A stretch of 64,000 bases of DNA from CAZENU01 sp965117035 (GCA_965117035.1 OZ220748.1:3348001-3412000), one strand, 5' to 3'; shown: positions 42,295 through 51,568, counted from the stretch's first letter. Program-made: numbers and translations. Notes: generated by a model from the letters alone, not told the origin.

Positions 42295-43671
42295 TCAGCC
42301 CGGAGTTCGTCGAGGGTGAAGCCGGGTATCCCCGGGTCCCGTCCCCTGCCGGGCGCGGGCTAACCGGTAGATGCCCAGAAGCGTATTGCCGCCCACGACG
42401 AAGACCATGTACCCGAAGACCCACGTCGCGTGCCAGAGATAGCCCAGGTTCAGCCGCTCCAACGCCTCTTCCCTGGTATGGCCGAGCTTCACGAAATCGA
42501 TCTCCCAGGAGCGCAGCAGATTGTGGTCCGGGAGGACCGCGGGGTAATCCGGCGAGAGGTATATCGCCAGGATCGTCACCGCTCCCAGCGCGATCGAGAT
42601 CATCGCCACGACTGAGGTGGCCGAGAGCAGGAACAGCCGGTCGCGCTCGCTGGGATCGAGCGCGGGGTCCCGCACGACGAGCATCAAGGCGAAGGCGGCG
42701 CCCAGCACCGGCAGCAGCACGGCCAGCTGTATCGACACCGAGATGTTGGTGATGACGAAGACGACCGCGTACGCGAAGACCACCGGCGGCAGCGTCGTCC
42801 AGGCCGCCCGCTCGAGGGCCCTGCTTCCGCCCCTGTCGCTGTCATACTGCCATTTCCACAGCAGGTGGAACATCAGCCCGGCGGCTGACGCGATCGACAG
42901 GTTCGAGAGAAGGGCCAGCATGTGAGGCAACGGGGTGCCGGCGAGATTCCCGATCAGGTGGAAGTTGTAGTGGTCCATGCCTATCGGGGCGAACTGCAGC
43001 AGCGGGGTGGTCAGCAGGAAGAACAACGAGGCCCAGTAGAACTCCCTGAGGCCGACCTCGCGGTCCGGCAGCAGGAACGCCTGTCCCAGCACGAAGCCTG
43101 TCGCCAGGGCAACGTACACCACGGGCATGCGGGCGTCGTTCCAGCCGAAGAATGACAGGGCGTACGTGCAGACGACGATGGCCGCGCCGAGTGGCAGGAC
43201 CCTGAGAAACACGAACCGGAGCGCGCCGCCGAGGGGCGAAGATGCGCTTCCGGCCGCAGGGTCGCTTGCGTCGCGCGCGTCGCCGAGGCTGAATATTCCG
43301 TTCGGCGCCGTTTCGGAGCCGGCGGCCTCGCCGCCGTTGCTCCCGGTCACGTAACCCAGCGCCGTTCGGAAGTCTCGCGCGAGCCCCGCGAGCAGCACCA
43401 GTCCGGCAATCTCCGCCCGCGACAGGTTGAGGGCCGCTCCGAACACCTTCAGCCGCTGCAGAGTGGGGCGGGTGCCGCCCGATTCCCACCGCGAGACGGT
43501 AGCATGGCTGTACCGCTCCGCGTAGTCCTCGTCGACCGATCCCATGCGCTCCAGGAGCCCTTCCTGCGTCAGCCCCCGCCGTCCTTCTCCCAGGGAGAAC
43601 GACTCGCGGTAGGACTTCATCAGGATACCCACCTGGGCCGCCCTGGAACGCCGCACATCACGTTCCAACAT
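42295..43671 (-). CDS. HTH domain fused to a polytopic membrane protein
   Basis: 458 residues. Residues about 10-85 form an XRE-like helix-turn-helix (RRGLTQEGLLERMG, SHATVSRWESGGTRPTLQRL). After a 60-residue linker about eight hydrophobic helices follow (from about residue 150). A DNA-binding domain tied to the membrane suggests a sensor that regulates genes from the membrane. The promoter (43677-43706) would give a leaderless mRNA. Function unknown. Confidence 0.75.
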   Translation of the reverse strand: MLERDVRRSRAAQVGILMKSYRESFSLGEGRRGLTQEGLLERMGSVDEDYAERYSHATVSRWESGGTRPTLQRLKVFGAALNLSRAEIAGLVLLAGLARDFRTALGYVTGSNGGEAAGSETAPNGIFSLGDARDASDPAAGSASSPLGGALRFVFLRVLPLGAAIVVCTYALSFFGWNDARMPVVYVALATGFVLGQAFLLPDREVGLREFYWASLFFLLTTPLLQFAPIGMDHYNFHLIGNLAGTPLPHMLALLSNLSIASAAGLMFHLLWKWQYDSDRGGSRALERAAWTTLPPVVFAYAVVFVITNISVSIQLAVLLPVLGAAFALMLVVRDPALDPSERDRLFLLSATSVVAMISIALGAVTILAIYLSPDYPAVLPDHNLLRSWEIDFVKLGHTREEALERLNLGYLWHATWVFGYMVFVVGGNTLLGIYRLARARQGTGPGDTRLHPRRTPG

Positions 43672-43676
43672 TTCTC

Positions 43677-43706
43677 ATTATGCACATTTCGAATTTGGAG
43701 TGTCAA
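43677..43706 (-). promoter_or_regulatory. Promoter of the HTH-membrane gene, predicted leaderless
   Basis: On the minus strand: TTGACA (43706-43701), an 18-base spacer and CATAAT (43682-43677). The ATG starts at 43671, five bases after the -10, so the RNA should begin at the start codon. Confidence 0.7.
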
Positions 43707-43880
43707 AAGCGCCGCGATGCACAGACTTGTCGAGAAGCGTCAGATACGGTGGTGGCAGGCGGCGACGGAGAAGGGCGCGTGATCGGCAGCCCATAAACGG
43801 AGTGCATCCGTCCGACCGTCGCCGCCTCACGGCCTCGCCCGGCTACCTGGACGTACGCGTATACGAAGGAGGGATGGACC

Positions 43881-44687
43881 ATGCATTCCATGGGATCGGT
43901 CGTTTGGAACTACCGCGCAATCCCACTGTCGCTCATCGCGGCGGCGGTCATGTCGATTGTGCTGTTCTCGCTATCGTCGTCGGCGCAAGGCCAGGCCATC
44001 GACAGCCCGGCAACCATGGAGGAGTGCCGGGACGAGCTCGCCGCCGGACGCGCGGTGAAATGCGCGAAAAACCGCTTCTCGGTACAGACCGTCCGGCCGG
44101 ATGGGACGTACTCGATCGACTGGAGCGAGTGGGCCGGCCGGCAGGACAACGTCGAGCGCTACACGGTCCAGCGGCTCCGGTTCCTCTACCGCTACAACTT
44201 CAAGCTGGAGGCCGACGGCTCCTCCGTCGACGACGTGAGCTACACCGCGCCCGACGTGAACAGCTGCCGGCCCATTGCGATGGAGATAGACATGGGAGCG
44301 GTGACCAGGTGGGCCTGGTCCTGCGGCGGTATCACCAATGTCCATGAAGACCCCTCAGGAGCACCGACGTCAATCGAGTTGCTCGAAGGATTCAACGGCA
44401 ACTCGACGTCTACGTCATGGACAGGTTCTTTGGCGGCGCCCGGCCGCAAGCATGACATTCCCGTACGGGCGCTGAGAGTGCCCGGCAGCCATACCGAAGC
44501 GCACCCGGACAACCCGCAGGGCTACGCTGACCGCCTTACCCAGCAGCAGGTCGACGACGGCACCGACGATCTGCTCGTCAGCGAGGTCGAGATGCACCTC
44601 TACGTCATCACCGTGCATTTCGACGAAGGTAGGCCCAGGAGACACTACGCGTTGGTGGACGGAGGCTCCTTCGGCGACAGGCAGTGA
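43881..44687 (+). CDS. Secreted hypothetical protein
   Basis: 268 residues from ATG 43881, eight bases after GGAGG. The N terminus has a basic/hydrophobic signal-like segment (IPLSLIAAAVMSIVLFSLSSSAQG) with a likely cleavage near AQGQA. The mature part has paired Cys residues (EECRDEL..VKCAKN, NSCRPI..WSCGG) and is otherwise of no recognised family. It converges on the ATP-NAD kinase-like gene across a bidirectional terminator. Confidence 0.7.
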   Translation: MHSMGSVVWNYRAIPLSLIAAAVMSIVLFSLSSSAQGQAIDSPATMEECRDELAAGRAVKCAKNRFSVQTVRPDGTYSIDWSEWAGRQDNVERYTVQRLRFLYRYNFKLEADGSSVDDVSYTAPDVNSCRPIAMEIDMGAVTRWAWSCGGITNVHEDPSGAPTSIELLEGFNGNSTSTSWTGSLAAPGRKHDIPVRALRVPGSHTEAHPDNPQGYADRLTQQQVDDGTDDLLVSEVEMHLYVITVHFDEGRPRRHYALVDGGSFGDRQ

Positions 44688-44751
44688 CCGCCGCCAACCG
44701 GCGGCCGTGCTGCTGAGAGCTGCGGCCTGCCGATTGCGAGCGGCATATGTA

Positions 44752-44796
44752 GGCGAGGCTGCCTCGGCGCTGGACCCAAGCCGAGACAGCCTCGCC
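44752..44796. terminator. Hairpin terminator between convergent genes
   Basis: GGCGAGGCTGCCTCGGC (44752-44768) and GCCGAGACAGCCTCGCC (44780-44796) pair over 17 bp with one mismatch and an 11-base loop. It lies in the 128-bp convergent gap and can serve both directions. A T tract is lacking. Confidence 0.65.
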
Positions 44797-44815
44797 CCAA
44801 CTATCCGCTATCCCA

Positions 44816-45937
44816 CTACACCCGCAGCCCGATCCTGTACATCGTCTGCTCGTTGTAGCCCGTCGTCACGCGGACGTAGCCGCTGAACTCTTCGTCGAGG
44901 GCTGGGTCCCCGGTGTCGACCAGCAAAGGGCGCCCGCCGAGCGCTGCCAGCTTCTCCTTCGAGGCGACCACCATTAGGTTCTCAGGGCCGACGGCGCGGA
45001 CGACCGCGGCGCTGATCTGCTGGTTGCCGCGTCCGAGCACGTAGCCCTGGCCGCCGATGACCGACACGACGACCTTCGCCGGAGTGTCCCGCACGAGCTC
45101 GAGGATCTCCCGCTCGCCCATGTCGGTACCGACCAGCGCACCGTCCCGGACCGCGTCGACCCCGAGCAGGGTGCAGGGGAGGCCGAGCGCGTCCGAGACC
45201 GCCCTGGTCGTCGCGCCCGGGCCGAGCAGGTACAGGCCGCCCTTGCCGACCTCCTCCGCGACGCCCGCTCCGATGGCGAGGAGCGCGTCCTCCTCAGAGG
45301 GCGGGCTGCCGGACTTGGCCGCCTGCACCAGCCCCTCCTCCCGTGGCACCCGCAGGTAGCCGTGCAGCGTCGCGTCGACGACGCCTCGACGGAATGCCTC
45401 CTCGTCGACGTCCATGACCTCCGCGTCGCAAGTGAGCTCGGTGTCGCCCCGCAGGAACGACACGGCCAGCTTGCCCGCCCCCCTCGGGTCGAGCGCGAAG
45501 ACGGCCGAGTGTATCTTGACGCCGGCCGGGATGCCGAGCGCGGCCACGCGCTGCCCCACGGCCTCATGGATGTCGCGCGCCGTGCCGTCGCCGCCAGCAA
45601 ATAGCAGCAGGTCGACGCCGCGCCGCTCCATCTCCCTGGCGGCCTGCCGGGTGTGCTCCGCCGTGGTCTCGCCTTCGACGGCGGCGCCGACCGTGGTCGG
45701 GGACAGCCCCGCGGCGCGGGCCTCGCGCTCGCCCATCTCGCCTGAGGCGGCGACGACCTGCGCGGCAAGGTCCGCCTCGGCGAACGCCCGCAGCGCCTCG
45801 ACGGCCCTGCGCGGAGACTCCGGCACGGCGCCGCGTCCCAGCGCCTCCCGCACGGTCTCCGCGCCGTCGCTGCCCTTCAGTCCGACGCGGCCCCCGATTC
45901 CGGCAACGGGATTGACGATCAGGCCCAGCTTCTTCAA
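44816..45937 (-). CDS. ATP-NAD kinase-like protein
   Basis: 373 residues. It has the N-terminal LIVNPVAGIGG and the diacylglycerol/NAD-kinase motif FAGGDGTARDI, followed by GIPAGVKIHSAVFA. This matches the 'ATP-NAD kinase family' (PF01513/PF20143-type) of longer proteins that are distinct from housekeeping NadK. Substrate unproven. It begins 7 bp after the stop of the protease lipoprotein gene, so the two are cotranscribed. Confidence 0.85.
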   Translation of the reverse strand: MKKLGLIVNPVAGIGGRVGLKGSDGAETVREALGRGAVPESPRRAVEALRAFAEADLAAQVVAASGEMGEREARAAGLSPTTVGAAVEGETTAEHTRQAAREMERRGVDLLLFAGGDGTARDIHEAVGQRVAALGIPAGVKIHSAVFALDPRGAGKLAVSFLRGDTELTCDAEVMDVDEEAFRRGVVDATLHGYLRVPREEGLVQAAKSGSPPSEEDALLAIGAGVAEEVGKGGLYLLGPGATTRAVSDALGLPCTLLGVDAVRDGALVGTDMGEREILELVRDTPAKVVVSVIGGQGYVLGRGNQQISAAVVRAVGPENLMVVASKEKLAALGGRPLLVDTGDPALDEEFSGYVRVTTGYNEQTMYRIGLRV

Positions 45938-45943
45938 TGGCGT

Positions 45944-48079
45944 CTATTCCCCGGTCTCACGCTCCCCGAGGCTGAACGTCCCGAACGAGTACGTGGCGAT
46001 CTCCGCGACATCCTCGAAGTCCTCGCTCGCCGTGACGTACGTGAAGGTAAACGCGATGCCGTCGTCGCCGAGGTAGACGAGGCGGTAGTAGTGCGCGGAG
46101 GAGGAGAACCCCGTGTAGGACAGCGTTACGACCTGGAGGCCGTCGTCCCTGGTCGTCTCGTCTCGCGAGACGAGATCGAATCCCGGCACCGCGCCGGCGA
46201 GGTTCCCCAGCATGGCCTCGACGTATTCGCCGAGGCTGGGGGACTCGTCCTCACCGTCCTCGTCGAGATCGTCCGCCGCGACGAAAAAGAAGGAGTCATT
46301 CGCGCGGTTCGCGAACGCCGCCTCCACGCGGAAGCTGCGCAGCCTGTCCGGCCCCTGGGGCGCCCAGTCGGCGGGATGCTGGATCGAGAAGCCGTACGAG
46401 GCGCTCTCGTACACGGCCATCGGGCCGAAGGGGCTGTTCACCCTCGCCGCGCCGGGCGGCGATACGGCCTCGGCTCCGGGTGGAGCTTCCCTCACGGTCA
46501 GCACGTAGCCGCCGAACTTGGAGTCGCGGGCGTCGCGCACCCGGATGAAGTAGTCGCCGTCGTGCGGCGCCCGGTAGACGATCCGGGCGTTCGTTCCGAA
46601 GAGCCCGCCGCCGCTGTCGTCGTCCGTCATGCCCTGGACCCTGGTCGCCCCGGCGAAGTCGACCAGCACGCGGGCGTCGACCAGCACCGAGTCGACCTCG
46701 ATCTCGACGGTCTCGCCCTCGGCCAGCGCGATGTGAAACGCGTCCGAGTCGGACTGGTAGTCGACGACGCCGATGACCGACTCGCCCACCGCGATACCGG
46801 CGCCGTCGTCGGGATCGTCGTATGCGGCCAACTCGACGTTGGCGGACACCTCGACGGCGCCGGGGCCATCCTCCCACGTTCGGACGATGACGAAGTGAGG
46901 CCCCTCCTTCTCCGTCTCGACGCTGGCGGACTCCGGGCCGGAGGCGCTGTTGTTCGCGAACGCGGCGACTTCCCCAGTGGGGTCGACGATCATGACCGCT
47001 ACGTCCAGGTCGCTCTCGGCCCGTATTTCCAGGACCGTTCCGGCGGGCGGGCTCGTCACGAAGGCGGCCGCCCGTCGGCCGGCATCCAGGGTGAGCTCGT
47101 GCGACGCGACACCGCCCGACGTCGGGATGAGGCGGTCGCCCGGCCCGTCCAGGTCTTCTCCCGCGAGCAGGCGCTCCACCAGCGGGCGAATGTCGGCCGC
47201 AGACGCCGCGAGGCCGAATTCGGCTGCCGAGAAGGTGAAGCCCGTGATGCCGATCACCTCGCCGTCCTCTGATATCAGAGCTCCGCCGCTCTGGCCGCGC
47301 GTGATGGTCGCGTCGGTCTGGAAGTAGGTCATGCCGATGGCGTCCCACTCGCGCGTCCGCGACACGATCCCGCGCGTGATCGTCGGCTGCGGGAAACTCT
47401 CCACCTCCCCGGGATAGCCTATGAGAAAGACCTCGCTCCCGGTCTCCAGGTCATCCCGGTCCGCGAGCTCCACCGGCGGGGCGGTGGTCGAGATGGGGCC
47501 GAGGAGCGCCAGGTCGGCCAGCAGGTCACGTCCGACGAGCGGAACGTCGAGGTACTCCGAGCCGTCGGCCAGCACGACTCGCACACGGTCGAACGGCCAG
47601 ACGACGTGCGCGTTCGTCAGCACGTACCCGCCGCGCAGCAAAGTCCCGCTGCCGGTCGCCGTGGGGGAGTCGATGAACACGATCGACGGCGATACGAGGG
47701 CGAAAACCTCCGCTGCCGTGAGCGGCCGCGGCGTGGGCGACGGCGTCGCCGTGGGCGTCGCCGTTGGCGAAGGAGTGGCGGTCGGCGTGTGCGTGGGCAG
47801 CGGCGAGGGCGTAGCCGTCGGGCTGTGTGGGGGCACCGCGATCAAGCGCCTTGGTGTCGGCGTGGGAGATGGCGTGGGAGATGGGGTGGCCGTCGCTGTG
47901 CGTGTCGGCGCCGGCGGGGGCGTCGCCGTGGCCGTAGCGGTGGGAGCAGCCGTCGGCGCAGCGGTCGGGGCGGAGGTCGCCGTTGGCGTGGTCGCAGGCT
48001 CGACCGTCGTCTCGCGGCAGCCGCTGAGGACCGCGGCGGCCGCGACGAGAGCCAGGATCGAAAGAGCCCGTAGAAGCAT
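45944..48079 (-). CDS. Trypsin-like (DegP-like) serine protease lipoprotein
   Basis: 711 residues from ATG 48079. A signal peptide ends in the lipobox LSGC (Cys21). Residues 30-120 are a Pro/Thr/Ser-rich spacer. The protease domain has His158 (LTNAHVV), Asp189 (LLADLAL) and Ser264 (TRGQSGGAL). Then follow beta domains resembling pre-peptidase C-terminal modules (GDYFIRVRDARD) and a C-terminal region (YGFSIQHPADW) found in surface proteins. It should be anchored to the membrane with the protease held away by the spacer. Ends 7 bp before the ATP-NAD kinase-like gene. Confidence 0.88.
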   Translation of the reverse strand: MLLRALSILALVAAAAVLSGCRETTVEPATTPTATSAPTAAPTAAPTATATATPPPAPTRTATATPSPTPSPTPTPRRLIAVPPHSPTATPSPLPTHTPTATPSPTATPTATPSPTPRPLTAAEVFALVSPSIVFIDSPTATGSGTLLRGGYVLTNAHVVWPFDRVRVVLADGSEYLDVPLVGRDLLADLALLGPISTTAPPVELADRDDLETGSEVFLIGYPGEVESFPQPTITRGIVSRTREWDAIGMTYFQTDATITRGQSGGALISEDGEVIGITGFTFSAAEFGLAASAADIRPLVERLLAGEDLDGPGDRLIPTSGGVASHELTLDAGRRAAAFVTSPPAGTVLEIRAESDLDVAVMIVDPTGEVAAFANNSASGPESASVETEKEGPHFVIVRTWEDGPGAVEVSANVELAAYDDPDDGAGIAVGESVIGVVDYQSDSDAFHIALAEGETVEIEVDSVLVDARVLVDFAGATRVQGMTDDDSGGGLFGTNARIVYRAPHDGDYFIRVRDARDSKFGGYVLTVREAPPGAEAVSPPGAARVNSPFGPMAVYESASYGFSIQHPADWAPQGPDRLRSFRVEAAFANRANDSFFFVAADDLDEDGEDESPSLGEYVEAMLGNLAGAVPGFDLVSRDETTRDDGLQVVTLSYTGFSSSAHYYRLVYLGDDGIAFTFTYVTASEDFEDVAEIATYSFGTFSLGERETGE

Positions 48080-48249
48080 GTTCACTCTTTGGCAGCGCCA
48101 GGACGTCCTTCTGGGCCGGTCTGCGGATGGGAGCGACAATGATACAGCGCGAGAAGCGACACGGTACAGCAGCCGGGCTCGCGAGACAGGTGCAGGAGCG
48201 CGTAGTCGGCACAGTCCCGGCGCCTGGCGTCGGCCCCGCCCCAAGGACT

Positions 48250-48310
48250 GAGCTGTGCGCGCCCCTCGATACACCCCGACGAAGCGTCGGGGCACTCGGG
48301 GTGAACGGGT
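48250..48310. repeat. Dispersed repeat (family D)
   Basis: GCGCCCCTCGATACACC, a GACGAAGCGTC palindrome and GGCACTCGGGGTGAACGG. Related copies at 3808-3865 and 30968-31007. It occupies the gap upstream of the FAH gene; the rest of 48080-48374 shows no gene. Confidence 0.65.
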
Positions 48311-48374
48311 CGTGCGACAACGGCCTCACAGTACGCGTGCGGCCCATCCCAGGGTACGGCGCGTAGGGCGCTTG

Positions 48375-48383
48375 TGCTAGAAT
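48375..48383 (+). promoter_or_regulatory. Extended -10 promoter of the FAH gene
   Basis: TGC followed by TAGAAT at 48378-48383; no clear -35. It lies 60 bases before the ATG at 48444. Confidence 0.45.
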
Positions 48384-48443
48384 TCGGCGCCAATCACCCG
48401 GACGCGCCGCCGCTGGCGGCCGTCCCACAGAGGGAGCATAGAC

Positions 48444-49355
48444 ATGAAGCTGGTGCTATTCGACGATTTCGTACCCGGCGTGCTGAGCGGAGACAATGTC
48501 GTCGACGTGTCCGACGTCGTCGCCGACGTGCCGCATATCGACGGCCAGACCTGGATGTCGGGGATCATCGCGGGCTTCGACGGCTACAGGGCCGCGCTCG
48601 AAGATGCGGCGTCTTCCCGGAGCGGAGTGCCCGTCTCGGGCGTCCGGCTGCGGGCCCCGCTGCCGGAGCCGAAGCGCATGGTCTGCATGGCCGGCAACTA
48701 CATGGAGAACGGCAGCCGCGCGCTCGTCGGCGACCGCGACGCCTTCCTCAAGTCGCCGAGCGCGGTCATCGGCAACGGCGACACCGTCGTGCTGCCGGAC
48801 GTGCCGGCCGGCCACTTCCACCACGAGGCCGAGCTGGCCATCGTGGTCGGCAAGACGGCCAACCACGTCGACGCCGGGGACGCGGCCGACTACATCTTCG
48901 GCTACGTCAACTTCATGGACGTGTCGGCGCGCGAGATCAGTCCCAACGGCAACAGCAGCTTCTTCTGGCAGAAGTCGTGGGACACCTTCGCGCCCATGGG
49001 CCCCGCCATCGTGACGCGGGACGAGATCGAGAACGCCCAGGACCTGCGCGTGCAGCTATGGGTCAACGGCGAGACGCGCCAGGACCTGTCCACGACCGAC
49101 ATGGGCCGCACGTGCGAGGAGGTCCTGGAGTTCGCCTCGTGGATCACGACCCTGCAGCCGGGCGACGTCGTCTCCACCGGCACGAACCACGTCGGCCTCG
49201 GCCCCATCCAGGACGGCGACGTGATCGACATGGAGATCGAGGGCCTCGGGCGGCTGACGGTCAACGTCGAGGACGCCTGGAAGCGCACCTGGCCGCGCAA
49301 GACGCTGTCCCAGATGTCCGCCTTCGAGTCCTCCGTAAACTCGAAGCGCCTGTAG
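48444..49355 (+). CDS. Fumarylacetoacetate hydrolase-family protein
   Basis: 303 residues. FAH-fold metal site: Glu128 and Glu130 in HHEAELAIVVG and Asp159 in NFMDVSARE. Also CMAGNYMENG, the FAPMGPAIV segment and GDVVSTGTNHVGLGP typical of the family. Members hydrolyse C-C bonds of beta-diketo acids, or decarboxylate or tautomerise oxo-acids, with Mg/Mn. Substrate unknown. GGGAGCAT precedes the ATG. Confidence 0.9.
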   Translation: MKLVLFDDFVPGVLSGDNVVDVSDVVADVPHIDGQTWMSGIIAGFDGYRAALEDAASSRSGVPVSGVRLRAPLPEPKRMVCMAGNYMENGSRALVGDRDAFLKSPSAVIGNGDTVVLPDVPAGHFHHEAELAIVVGKTANHVDAGDAADYIFGYVNFMDVSAREISPNGNSSFFWQKSWDTFAPMGPAIVTRDEIENAQDLRVQLWVNGETRQDLSTTDMGRTCEEVLEFASWITTLQPGDVVSTGTNHVGLGPIQDGDVIDMEIEGLGRLTVNVEDAWKRTWPRKTLSQMSAFESSVNSKRL

Positions 49356-49369
49356 GCGCCGTTCGATAG

Positions 49370-49515
49370 CTCATTCTCCCCTCGCGGGAGAAGGCTGGGA
49401 TGAGCGGGCCCAAGTTCCCCTCTCCCCACGCGGGAGAGGGTTAGGGTGAGGGGGCGAGAGACGGATCACCCTCACCTCGAGCCTCTCCCGTCGAGGGTCG
49501 AGGGAGAGGATGGGG
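49370..49515. repeat. Cluster of three palindromic elements (family A)
   Basis: Three CTCCC..GGGAG hairpins in a row (about 49372-49410, 49416-49462 and 49468-49512) fill the convergent gap between FAH and nadE. They may also stop transcription. Confidence 0.65.
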
Positions 49516-49521
49516 GGCCTG

Positions 49522-51228
49522 TCAGAACGGCGAGTAGCGGTTGACGATGGGCATGCGCCGGTCGCGGCCGAAGTTGCGCGGGGTGATCTTGACGCCCGGC
49601 GGTGCCTGGCGGCGCTTGTACTCGCTGCGGTCGACGAGGTTGATCGTGCGCTTGACGATCTCGGCGTCGAACCCCATTCCGACTATGTCGTCGAAGGTGC
49701 GGTCCTCCTCGACGTACGCCTTCAGTATCGGGTCGAGCACCTCGTAGGGCGGCAGGCTGTCCTGGTCCGTCTGGTCGGGCCGCAGCTCGGCGCTCGGAGG
49801 CTTGGTCAGCACCGAATTGGGGATTACTTCCCCGTCCAGGCCGTTGCGGTAGCGGGCGAGCCTGTAGACGAGCGTCTTGGGCACGTCCTTGATGACTGCG
49901 TAGCCGCCCGCCATGTCGCCGTAGATCGTCGCGTAGCCGACGGCCATCTCGCTCTTGTTGCCGGTCGTCAGCACCAGCCAGCCGGGCCGGTTCGACAGCG
50001 CCATCACCAGCAGACCGCGAATCCTGGACTGCAGGTTCTCCTCGGCCAGGCCCGGAATCCCGTCGTCGAAGTGGCCGTCGAGCGAGTCCAGGGACGCGCC
50101 GAAGACGTCCTCAATCGGGACCTTGTGCAGTTCTATCCCGAGGTTGTCCGCCAGCGCCATCGCGTCGAGTAGGCTGCCCTCCGACGAGTAGCGCGACGGC
50201 ATGGAGACGCCGACGACGTTCTCCGCCCCCAGCGCGTCGACCGCGACCGCGGCGACAAGGCTGGAGTCGATGCCCCCGGACAGCGCCACCAGCGCCTTGC
50301 CGTGGCCCGACTTGCGAACGTAGTCCCGCGTGGCGGTGACGAGCGCGGCGTACACCTCGGCCTCATCGTCGTACAGCTTCGGCTCGGCGGCCTCGATGGG
50401 GCGCCGAGCCGACTCCGAGTAGTCGGACACGGCGACGACCTCGGACACGCCGGGCGCCCCGGGGGCGACCGTCGTGCCGCGGGACCGGAGCGCCGCCTCG
50501 ACCTCCAGGTCGACTGCGAGCAGCTCCTCCTCGAACTGCCCGGCGCGGGCCAGCGCCTCGCCGTGAGGGCCGAGGACGACGCTGGCGCCGTCGAATACCA
50601 GCTCGTCCTGCCCGCCGACCAGGTTGACGTAGCCGATGAACAGCCCGTTGTCGGCGGCCCGCGCGCCGAGCATCTCCTCGCGGACGTGGCGCTTGCCCAT
50701 GTGGTAGGGGGAGCCGTTGATGTTGACGATCACCTCGGCGCCGGCGGCGCGCTGCTCCTCGGTCGGCCCGTCGGCGAACCAGATGTCCTCGCAGACGTTG
50801 ACGCCGACGCGCGTGCCCGCGATCACGTAGACCGGGCAGGTAGTGCCCGGTTTGAAATAACGCTGCTCGTCGAAGACGCCGTAGTTGGGCAGGCGCATCT
50901 TGTGGTAGACGCCGACCAGCTCGCCGCCGCTGGCGACGGCCGCGGCGTTGTAGAGCCCGTCGGCCTCGTCCACGAACCCGAAGACCACGCAGATGCCGCG
51001 CGACGCCTCGGCGACCTGCCTGGTCCGGTTGAGGTTGTCGCGGATGAGCTGCGGCTTGAAGAGCAGGTCTTCGGGCGGGTACCCGGTGATCGCCAGCTCG
51101 GGGAAGGCTACGACGTCGGCGTCGACGGCGCGGGCTCGCCCCACGTAGTCGAGTATCCTGGCGGTGTTGCCGTCAAGGTCGCCGACCGTGGGGTTGGTCT
51201 GGGCCAGCGCCAGTCGGAGGGTGCGCAT
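49522..51228 (-). CDS. nadE: Glutamine-dependent NAD+ synthetase
   Basis: 568 residues. An N-terminal nitrilase-type glutaminase domain (about 1-270) has the triad Glu44 (FPELAITGY), Lys110 (VYHKMRLPNYG) and Cys146 (VNVCEDIW). A C-terminal N-type ATP pyrophosphatase domain has SGGIDSS, TTGNKSE and the KPPSAELRPDQTDQDSLP stretch. It makes NAD+ from deamido-NAD+, glutamine and ATP. Full length for the two-domain enzyme. Confidence 0.96.
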   Translation of the reverse strand: MRTLRLALAQTNPTVGDLDGNTARILDYVGRARAVDADVVAFPELAITGYPPEDLLFKPQLIRDNLNRTRQVAEASRGICVVFGFVDEADGLYNAAAVASGGELVGVYHKMRLPNYGVFDEQRYFKPGTTCPVYVIAGTRVGVNVCEDIWFADGPTEEQRAAGAEVIVNINGSPYHMGKRHVREEMLGARAADNGLFIGYVNLVGGQDELVFDGASVVLGPHGEALARAGQFEEELLAVDLEVEAALRSRGTTVAPGAPGVSEVVAVSDYSESARRPIEAAEPKLYDDEAEVYAALVTATRDYVRKSGHGKALVALSGGIDSSLVAAVAVDALGAENVVGVSMPSRYSSEGSLLDAMALADNLGIELHKVPIEDVFGASLDSLDGHFDDGIPGLAEENLQSRIRGLLVMALSNRPGWLVLTTGNKSEMAVGYATIYGDMAGGYAVIKDVPKTLVYRLARYRNGLDGEVIPNSVLTKPPSAELRPDQTDQDSLPPYEVLDPILKAYVEEDRTFDDIVGMGFDAEIVKRTINLVDRSEYKRRQAPPGVKITPRNFGRDRRMPIVNRYSPF

Positions 51229-51261
51229 CGCGGCGTGGGGCCTGCCTCGCGGGTTGCGGCG

Positions 51262-51270
51262 AGTATAGCA
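51262..51270 (-). promoter_or_regulatory. Extended -10 promoter of nadE
   Basis: On the minus strand TGC then TATACT (51267-51262), about 34 bases before the ATG at 51228. No good -35. Confidence 0.45.
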
Positions 51271-51379
51271 CAGGGGCCCGGCCGCTCCGGGTTCCGTGGT
51301 TGTTCAGGTGAAGGAGGCGGTTTCCCGCGTCCGCCGTCTACGCCGGTAGCATCGGAGCCGCCGCGAAGCTGGACTCAGA

Positions 51380-51568
51380 CTATGACCAATAGAAGGGAGT
51401 CCCGATGACTCTCGCGAAGGCGCCGAGGACCACGCCCACCACCGCGCCAACGGCGGCTCCGATGATTCCGCCGATGACGGAACCCAGGGCGTACCCGATC
51501 ATGGCGCCGAGGATGGCTCCCACGAGGGCTCCGAACTTGGCGTCACCCGAATTCCAGCGCCTCTTCAA
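51380..51568 (-). CDS. Small glycine-zipper membrane protein
   Basis: 62 residues from TTG 51568 with AGGGAAG upstream. After a short charged N terminus it is almost entirely a GxxxG-rich hydrophobic sequence (GALVGAILGAMIGYALG, GGIIGAAVGAVVG), the glycine-zipper type found in small membrane or surface proteins. It lies between nadE and the aminotransferase. Its existence rests on composition and length. Confidence 0.55.
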   Translation of the reverse strand: MKRRWNSGDAKFGALVGAILGAMIGYALGSVIGGIIGAAVGAVVGVVLGAFARVIGTPFYWS

